NCBI GenBank assembly: GCA_021648225.1
Contig: JAKITE010000046.1
Location: 1-19,060, forward strand
Source of the DNA: Paracoccaceae bacterium
GTDB lineage: Bacteria > Pseudomonadota > Alphaproteobacteria > Rhodobacterales > Rhodobacteraceae
DNA: 19,060 nucleotides
Direction: 5' to 3'
A program made the position numbers and the translations under genes. Of this stretch, positions 13,657 through 19,060 are shown in pieces. Below the pieces are notes generated by a model. The model had not been told where the DNA came from and searched no databases. It saw only the letters and a program-made list of their open reading frames with translations. Numbering within the stretch: the stretch's first letter is position 1; the number at the start of each line of letters is the position of its first letter.

Positions 13657-16359
13657 TTATTCACCGATTTCGTCTTCCCCTTGCTCAGCAATCCACGCCA
13701 CACTGACGACTTTTTCGCCCTTGCCGGTTTTGAATACCGTCACGCCCGATGAACTGCGGCTTTGGCGGGAAATTCCGGCAACAGGGCAGCGGATGCTTTG
13801 GCCTGAATTGGTGGCCAGCATGATCTGGTCTTCGTCATCCACAGGGAAACTGGCAATAATGGTATCGCCGCGCCGCCCCAGATTGGCCGCTGCCACACCT
13901 TGGCCGCCGCGTGCCGAAACCCGATATTCATGGGCCGAAGAACGCTTGCCAAACCCGCCCGAGGTGATGGTTAGAATCCATTCCTCCAATGCGGATAATT
14001 CTGCGTAACGCTCGGGTGAAATGGTGCTTTCGACCGCCTCGACCTCGGCCCCTTCTTCGCCAGTAACCGCGCGGCGCATTTTGAAATAGGCATTACGATC
14101 ATCGGGGCTGGCATCGACATGGCGCAGGATCGACATTGAAACTACTTCGTCGCCTGCCGCCAGTTTAATGCCACGCACGCCGGTGCTGTCGCGGCCCTTG
14201 AATACCCGCACATCGGTCACGGGGAAACGAATGGCTTTGCCAAGGCTGGTGGTCAGCATAAAATCGTCGCCCTCGTCACACATTTGCACATTGATCAGGC
14301 GCATGTCTTCATCAAGCTTCATGGCGATTTTGCCATTGGCGCGCACATTGGTAAAATCGGAAAGCGCGTTGCGGCGCACCCCGCCGGTGGAGGTGGCAAA
14401 TACGATCTGCAAATCAGCCCATTCGGATTCCTCACGGTCAACCGGCATGATCGCCGCCACGTTAACCCCTTGGGGAATAGGCAGAATATTGATAATCGCC
14501 TTGCCGCGTGCATTGCGCCCGCCGCGTGGCAATTTCCATGTTTTCAGCTTGTAAACCATGCCTTCCGAGGTGAAAAACAACAGCTGCGTATGGGTGTTGG
14601 CCACGAACAAAGTCGTGACAAAATCCTCGTCCTTGGTGTTCATCCCCGCAGACCCTTTGCCGCCGCGTTTTTGTTCGCGGAATTCGTCCAAAGGTGTGCG
14701 TTTGATATAGCCGGAATTGGTGACGGTCACGACCATGTCTTCGCGCTCGATCAGGTCTTCGTCGTCCATATCGGCAGCAAAATCAACAATTTCAGATCGG
14801 CGCGGCACGGCGAACAGCTCCCGCACTTCTTTCAGCTCTACCGAGATAATCTCCATGATACGTTCGCGTGAGCGCAAAATATCAAGGTAATCCTGAATTT
14901 TGCCAGCCAGTTCGGCGAGTTCATCCGTGACCTCGGCAACGCCCATGGCGGTTAACCGTTGCAGGCGCAGTTCCAGAATGGCGCGGGCCTGGGTTTCAGA
15001 CAGGTAATAGGTGCCATCTTCGTTAATTTTATGGCTCGGGTCATCAATCAGCTGAATATAGCTGGCGATGTCTTGCGCAGGCCAGCGGCGTTCTTTCAGT
15101 TTTTCGCGGGCCTCGGCAGGGTTGGCGGATGCGCGAATGGTGGCGACAATCTCGTCAACATTGCTAACCGCCACCGCCAGACCACATAAAATATGGCTCC
15201 GCTCGCGGGCTTTGCGCAATTCAAACGCAGTGCGCCGCGCCACGACTTCTTCGCGAAAGGTAATGAAGGCCGACAGGAATTTTTTCAAATCAAGCGTTTC
15301 GGGCCGCCCGCCATTCAGCGCCAGCATATTACAACCAAAGCTGGTTTGCAGCGGCGTAAACCGGAAAAGCTGGTTCAAAACCACCTCGGCGGTGGCATCG
15401 CGGCGCAACTCGATCACTACGCGCACACCGAACCGGTCGGATTCGTCTTGCACATGGGCAATGCCCTCGACCTTTTTATCGCGCGCAAGCTCGGCGATTT
15501 TCTCGATCATGGTGGCTTTGTTCACCTGATACGGAATTTCGGTAACCACAATCGCGTAACGATCCTTGCGAATCTCCTCAACGCTGGTGCGCGCCCGGGT
15601 TACAACCGAGCCACGCCCTTCGCGATAGGCTTTTTGGGCGCCATGCGTGCCCAGAATAATGCCGCCGGTCGGATAATCCGGCGCGGGGATATATTCCATC
15701 AGGTCATCCACGGTCATATCCGGGTTTTCCATCAGGGCCAAGGTGCCGTCGATTACCTCGCCCAGATTATGGGGCGGGATATTGGTGGCCATGCCCACGG
15801 CAATGCCGCCCGCACCATTAACCAGCATATTGGGATAGCGCGCCGGCAGCACGGTTGGCTCGCTGTCTTTACCGTCATAATTTTCCTGAAAATCAACGGT
15901 GTCTTTGTCAATATCCGCCAGCAAAAAACTGGCGGCTTTATGCATCCGCACTTCGGTATAGCGAAACGCCGCCGCCTTATCGCCATCCATCGAGCCAAAA
16001 TTGCCTTGGCCATCCAGCAAAGGCAGTGACATGGAAAAATCCTGCGTCATGCGCACCAAGGCGTCATAAATCGAGGCATCGCCATGGGGGTGATATTTAC
16101 CCATCGTGTCGGCAACAGGACGCGCCGATTTGCGATAGGATTTGTCATGGGTGTTTCCGGCCTCGTTCATGGCGTATAAAATCCGCCGATGCACCGGTTT
16201 CAGACCATCGCGCAAATCAGGGATGGCACGCGAAACAATCACGCTCATGGCATAATCGAGATAGGAAGTTTTCATTTCCTCCTCGATCGCGATTTGCGGT
16301 CCGCCATAGACGTATTTTTCGGGGCTTTCGCCGTCTTTGTTTTCAGTCTCGTCGCTCAC
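13657..16359 (-). CDS. gyrA: DNA gyrase subunit A
   Basis: GyrA, with GyrB, introduces negative supercoils by double-strand passage. The 900-residue product contains the breakage-reunion domain with the catalytic Tyr134 in AAFRYTEVRM. The quinolone-determining stretch is KYHPHGDASIYD. The GyrA box QKRGGKG, in the form typical of supercoiling gyrases, opens the C-terminal pinwheel domain, which has repeated blade motifs (GGVRRNALSDF, LGKAIRFPVTDVR, SGQSIRCPVAGI). The frame extends to GTG at 16365, but AAGG (16372-16369) is 9 nt from the GTG at 16359 and only 3 nt from the other, so I prefer 16359 (protein begins MSDETEN). The E. coli Ser83 position is Ala95 here. No gyrB is nearby, as is usual. 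Confidence 0.97.
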   Translation of the reverse strand: MSDETENKDGESPEKYVYGGPQIAIEEEMKTSYLDYAMSVIVSRAIPDLRDGLKPVHRRILYAMNEAGNTHDKSYRKSARPVADTMGKYHPHGDASIYDALVRMTQDFSMSLPLLDGQGNFGSMDGDKAAAFRYTEVRMHKAASFLLADIDKDTVDFQENYDGKDSEPTVLPARYPNMLVNGAGGIAVGMATNIPPHNLGEVIDGTLALMENPDMTVDDLMEYIPAPDYPTGGIILGTHGAQKAYREGRGSVVTRARTSVEEIRKDRYAIVVTEIPYQVNKATMIEKIAELARDKKVEGIAHVQDESDRFGVRVVIELRRDATAEVVLNQLFRFTPLQTSFGCNMLALNGGRPETLDLKKFLSAFITFREEVVARRTAFELRKARERSHILCGLAVAVSNVDEIVATIRASANPAEAREKLKERRWPAQDIASYIQLIDDPSHKINEDGTYYLSETQARAILELRLQRLTAMGVAEVTDELAELAGKIQDYLDILRSRERIMEIISVELKEVRELFAVPRRSEIVDFAADMDDEDLIEREDMVVTVTNSGYIKRTPLDEFREQKRGGKGSAGMNTKDEDFVTTLFVANTHTQLLFFTSEGMVYKLKTWKLPRGGRNARGKAIINILPIPQGVNVAAIMPVDREESEWADLQIVFATSTGGVRRNALSDFTNVRANGKIAMKLDEDMRLINVQMCDEGDDFMLTTSLGKAIRFPVTDVRVFKGRDSTGVRGIKLAAGDEVVSMSILRHVDASPDDRNAYFKMRRAVTGEEGAEVEAVESTISPERYAELSALEEWILTITSGGFGKRSSAHEYRVSARGGQGVAAANLGRRGDTIIASFPVDDEDQIMLATNSGQSIRCPVAGISRQSRSSSGVTVFKTGKGEKVVSVAWIAEQGEDEIGE

Positions 16360-16379
16360 GATCACTCACCTTGATGAAG

Positions 16380-16393
16380 CACAATATATTGTG
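16380..16393. promoter_or_regulatory. Perfect 14-bp palindrome in the gyrA leader/promoter
   Basis: CACAATATATTGTG is a perfect palindrome 20 bp upstream of the chosen gyrA start and 7 bp from its ribosome binding site. It contains TATATT, usable as a -10 hexamer, but no good -35 stands 16-18 bp away. It could be an operator for a dimeric regulator or a supercoiling-sensitive AT-rich melt site. Confidence 0.4.
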
Positions 16394-16682
16394 GGCAATC
16401 CTATCAAAAACGCCAAGTCAACGCAATCACTGGTTCGGGTTTTTGTTTAACTTTTACACTTGACGGAGCGCAAGGTTTTTGCGAGACAAAACTGTCTGAG
16501 AACCCGTAGCGTTAAAAGCCCCGCTATATAGATGTCGGCCCAAGGGAAGATCCGGGGCGCTTAACCGCGCCCGCCGTCGCAGACAATTGGCTGTATAGAA
16601 AACCCCGCAAATGCGGGCGGTTTAGCTATGCAGAGATTGTTTTTCAACACTCGCATTGCCTGAACAGTAACGGGAGTGAGAA
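16394..16682. other. Divergent gyrA / autotransporter intergenic region with nested inverted repeats
   Basis: No convincing protein gene. Visible elements: TTGACT on the minus strand (16421-16416) and TTGACG on the plus strand (16460-16465), each without a clear -10; hairpin CGCAA/TTGCG (16469-16483); and outer arms TGTCTG (16493-16498) and CAGACA (16580-16585). The outer arms enclose GTTAAAAGCCCCG (16511-16523) and CGGGGCGCTTAAC (16553-16565), which pair at 11 of 13 bases. A GC hairpin (16600-16623) follows. GGGAG (16672-16676) is the autotransporter ribosome binding site. The nested stems may be a long 5' leader structure or a small RNA. Confidence 0.4.
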
Positions 16683-18941
16683 ATGTTTAACCCTAAATTT
16701 GTGCTGCGCGCAGTGGCGCTAATGGTCATGTCGCTTTGGGCGCAAAGCGCATCGGCACTAACCTGCCCTGCGATATCCGGAACCTCGACCAATACAGGAG
16801 CCGGAGTTTTTGTGAATGCTGGCGAAGACACCTGCGGGTCAACGAGCTTTGTGGCTGGCCCGACAAAATTCGGGCATACCATTGTGGCCGGGACGAAAAA
16901 TGTAATTGTTCGGTTTTATAATAATGGTGTTCTCTATCAGCCATCGTCACGATTTATTTCGTGTGTGGCGACACGCGGTAGACTTACGGGAAGGTTTTTT
17001 TCGGCCACACGTATGGGCCAAAAATTCGCCACCGGCGGGTATAGTGCGAATTGCACATTGGTTTACACAGACGGAAACGGTAAAAATGTTCGGCATAGCA
17101 TTGCCGTAGCGACCAGCCGTGATGCAGGCACTATCGTCGGAGGCATGAGCGAGTTTTCTGTCAACAACGGCTGGTTTGAGCGGGTCGCCCCCACGGTTAC
17201 GCTCACCGGATTGGCTGCTACCATTGGCGACACGCCGCAATTGATAACGATCGTGTTCTCTGAGCCGGTTTACGGTTTTGAGCCAACAGACCTGAATTTG
17301 GTTAACGCACAAATTACCGGCTACACGGCTGTAAGCACCCGCACATATGAGGTCCGGCTTACCCGCATCGGCACCGGCACGGTTTCGATTGACCTTCCGG
17401 CAGGCGCGGCGGCCGATATTGCCCGCAACTTCAATCTTGCCTCTGCCACCCTTTCGGCCACGGTTGATATAACCGCCCCCACGGTGGTGCTTTCCGGCCT
17501 TGCGGCGGCGGTCGGTCTTCCGCGCCAAACCGTAACCGTAACCTTTAGCGAGGATGTCACTGGGTTTACGTTGGCGGATATCGACGCGCCCTTTATGAAT
17601 CTCAGCAATTTTACCGCCGTGAGCGCCTCTGTTTATACCTTTGACCTTTCCAATGGCCGCTCTGTGGCCGTGTCGGTGCAAATTCCGGCGGCCAGTGCCG
17701 CTGATCTGACGGGCAATGCCAATACGGCCTCCAACACCTTGACCGCCAGTGCCGACCCGACCCCGCCCAGCGTATGGATCACCGGTCTGCCGGACACCAT
17801 TGCCGGCCCTGTAATCTTTGATGCCACCATCAATTTTTCCGAACCGGTCACCGGATTCGAGCAGGCGGAAATCAACATTTCCGGCGGGGTTGTAACAGCA
17901 TTTTCGGGCAGTGGCGCAACCTATATCGCCACGGTTTCCGCCAGCGGTGTGGATGACCTTACGATGTCGGTCAGTGCCAGTGTGGCGCAGGATGCGGCGC
18001 TGAATGGCAATGAGGCTTCGGGTCTCTTTACCAGTGAAAATGTGATTGCAGAGCAAACCAGCGCCAATATTGCCAAATTCATGCTGACCCGTTCCAATGC
18101 CTTGCTGTCCAACCAGCCCGATTTGGCCGGATTATTGCGTGGCGGAGGCGCGCCGCAATTCAGCGCCGATATAACCAACAAGGGCGGGATTGTGGCGTTC
18201 GATAGCGGTATGGACGGGCCGGTCTGGGCGCGTCTGAATGCCAATTGGGCCACAGATATAGGTGCCGAAAGCCAATATGTATTTGGTGCGTTTGGCGGGT
18301 ATTCCATGCTGTCTGAAAATCTGCTGATCGGCGGTATGTTGCAATTTGATACCCTGACCGAAGTTGACGGCGCAGCCACGACCAGCGGCATGGGATGGTT
18401 GATCGGGCCATATTTTGCGGCCAAACTGCCTGATCAACCGCTTTATTTCGAGGGGTCATTATTATATGGCCAGACCAGAAATACCATTTCGCCGATTGGC
18501 ACGTTTACCGATGCATTTTCTACCGAGCGCTGGCTGGCCACATTAGGGGTTTCCGGCGAAATTGAACGCAGCCAGTTGGTGTTGCTGCCGTTTCTGGATG
18601 CAAAATATACCTCCGATGCACAGGCGGCTTATATTGATGGTTTGGGCAATCCGATTGCGGCGCAAACTATTGCTTTGGCGCAAGTCTCGGCGGGGCTGGA
18701 TTTTGAACTGGCGCTAAGCGCGGCCACAATGCTGAATGGCGGGGTTTCGGGTGTCTGGAGCTATAGTTCCGGCAATGCTGTTGATCCGGGCTATGAGGGC
18801 GGGCGTGCACGGTTTGAACTGGGGGTTAACCGCCAGGTCGGGATGGCCGGCAATCTGGGTTTAAGTGGATTTTATGACGGGCTTGGGTTGGAAGATTTCG
18901 AAAGTTATGGTGTCGAGCTAAGATTCAGAGCTGAGTTCTAG
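16683..18941 (+). CDS. Autotransporter with cysteine-containing head, Ig-like stalk and C-terminal beta-barrel
   Basis: A 752-residue type Va autotransporter. A signal peptide covers about residues 1-26 (cleavage near SASA/LT). A head domain (27-165) has four cysteines (28, 51, 94, 124), perhaps two disulfides, and matches nothing I recognise. Three bacterial Ig-like repeats follow (about 169-263, 264-359, 360-455), each starting with a PTV/PSV...L-GL motif and carrying FSEPV-GF or FSEDVTGF. A likely helical plug/linker (456-487) leads to a barrel of about 240 residues (512-752) ending in RFRAEF, with the terminal Phe used for BAM recognition. It is presumably surface-exposed and adhesive. 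ATG at 16683 has GGGAG 6 nt upstream. Its stop shares CTAG with the converging next gene. It is transcribed divergently from gyrA. Confidence 0.88.
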   Translation: MFNPKFVLRAVALMVMSLWAQSASALTCPAISGTSTNTGAGVFVNAGEDTCGSTSFVAGPTKFGHTIVAGTKNVIVRFYNNGVLYQPSSRFISCVATRGRLTGRFFSATRMGQKFATGGYSANCTLVYTDGNGKNVRHSIAVATSRDAGTIVGGMSEFSVNNGWFERVAPTVTLTGLAATIGDTPQLITIVFSEPVYGFEPTDLNLVNAQITGYTAVSTRTYEVRLTRIGTGTVSIDLPAGAAADIARNFNLASATLSATVDITAPTVVLSGLAAAVGLPRQTVTVTFSEDVTGFTLADIDAPFMNLSNFTAVSASVYTFDLSNGRSVAVSVQIPAASAADLTGNANTASNTLTASADPTPPSVWITGLPDTIAGPVIFDATINFSEPVTGFEQAEINISGGVVTAFSGSGATYIATVSASGVDDLTMSVSASVAQDAALNGNEASGLFTSENVIAEQTSANIAKFMLTRSNALLSNQPDLAGLLRGGGAPQFSADITNKGGIVAFDSGMDGPVWARLNANWATDIGAESQYVFGAFGGYSMLSENLLIGGMLQFDTLTEVDGAATTSGMGWLIGPYFAAKLPDQPLYFEGSLLYGQTRNTISPIGTFTDAFSTERWLATLGVSGEIERSQLVLLPFLDAKYTSDAQAAYIDGLGNPIAAQTIALAQVSAGLDFELALSAATMLNGGVSGVWSYSSGNAVDPGYEGGRARFELGVNRQVGMAGNLGLSGFYDGLGLEDFESYGVELRFRAEF
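17187..18047 (+). repeat. Three tandem Ig-like repeats in the autotransporter
   Basis: Protein-level repeats of about 95 residues at 169-263, 264-359 and 360-455. Shared landmarks are [AT]P[TS]V---L-GL near the start, FSE[PD]V-GF about 23 residues later, and a closing A-D-A---N-[NA]-AS segment. DNA identity between copies is low by eye, so they are old duplications under protein selection. Confidence 0.75.
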
Positions 18942-19060
18942 CCGGCTTTGGCCCGCAGCAACATACCAAACAGATCCCGCGGTGTGTCGGGGTCTGCCAG
19001 CATATCCAGATTATCAAAATGCCCCAGCTTTTTGATCTGGTCATGCACATAACGCAGGGC
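18938..19060 (-). CDS. 3' end of an unidentified gene (runs off the window)
   Basis: The minus strand is open from the window edge for 40 codons to TAG at 18940-18938. The C-terminus reads ALRYVHDQIKKLGHF, then DNLDMLADPDTPRDLF and GMLLRAKAG. Codon use and amino-acid balance look like those of a real soluble protein. The stop overlaps the autotransporter stop through a shared CTAG, a compact convergent junction. I do not recognise the family from this fragment. Confidence 0.6.
   Translation of the reverse strand, partial: ALRYVHDQIKKLGHFDNLDMLADPDTPRDLFGMLLRAKAG

Noticed and set aside
15193..16029. Plus-strand open frame of 278 codons opposite gyrA
   Set aside because: Shadow of the gyrA coding frame with no start signal and no recognisable motif.
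16600..16623. GC hairpin considered as a terminator
   Set aside because: Only three T follow on the plus strand, and no minus-strand gene lies upstream of it, so it is listed only as part of the structured intergenic region.
16628..16663. Eleven-residue upstream ORF (MQRLFFNTRIA) ahead of the autotransporter
   Set aside because: No ribosome binding site at proper spacing, no run of rare codons or stall motif, and no overlap with the main start.
16947..18056. Long open frame (369 codons) on the minus strand opposite the autotransporter
   Set aside because: It is antisense to a gene with a clear domain order; its translation is rich in Arg, Gly and Lys without any fold pattern, and no ribosome binding site was seen.
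1..19060. Defence islands, CRISPR arrays, transposases, integrases, toxin-antitoxin pairs, tRNA and rRNA genes
   Set aside because: None seen by eye: no regularly spaced repeats, no recombinase motifs, no tRNA cloverleaf or rRNA signatures. The genes are chromosomal housekeeping or surface types.

Overview
The window looks like chromosomal DNA of an alphaproteobacterium, most likely a Rhodobacterales (Roseobacter-type) lineage. Reasons: a sciP (DUF1153)-ctrA pair, a LexA box of the alphaproteobacterial form GTTC-N7-GTTC, a CtrA box of the form TTAA-N7-TTAA, and housekeeping genes with matching protein features. Coding density is high. I see no insertion sequence, prophage, CRISPR array, tRNA or rRNA gene.

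Layout. Bases 3-1091 hold the 3' part of glnE (nitrogen control), overlapped by a small conserved-looking gene (1066-1347). On the minus strand follow a solitary sugar O-methyltransferase-like gene (1349-2005), a secreted protein of unknown function (2104-2643) and mnmA (2863-3993). Reading the other way are sciP (4115-4393) and ctrA (4485-5192), the cell-cycle regulator and its small antagonist, then ligA and recG (5258-9472), a DNA ligase and a fork-remodelling helicase spaced as an operon. A perfect hairpin between ctrA and ligA buries the ligA ribosome binding site.

Between recG and the next annotated-size gene lies the most interesting segment (9473-9806). It holds a perfect LexA box fused to a perfect -35 hexamer, a perfect CtrA box, a ribosome binding site, a 37-codon single-membrane-span ORF and a strong intrinsic terminator. 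This is the architecture of an SOS-induced membrane micropeptide, comparable in kind to the Caulobacter division inhibitor SidA. I know of no description of this one.

The right half carries a divergent-cysteine IscU/NifU-type protein (9805-10227), hisI (10299-10655), gluQ and trmFO overlapping on the minus strand (10659-12763), a small outer-membrane beta-barrel protein (12859-13569) and gyrA (13657-16359). After a structured 323-base divergent intergenic region comes a classical autotransporter with an Ig-like stalk (16683-18941). The last bases are the 3' end of an unidentified minus-strand gene that shares the CTAG at its stop with the autotransporter.

Themes: three tRNA-modification enzymes (MnmA, GluQ-RS, TrmFO), DNA maintenance and topology (LigA, RecG, GyrA), and cell-cycle control (CtrA, SciP). 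The LexA/CtrA-marked micropeptide could connect DNA damage to the cell cycle, but that link is inference.
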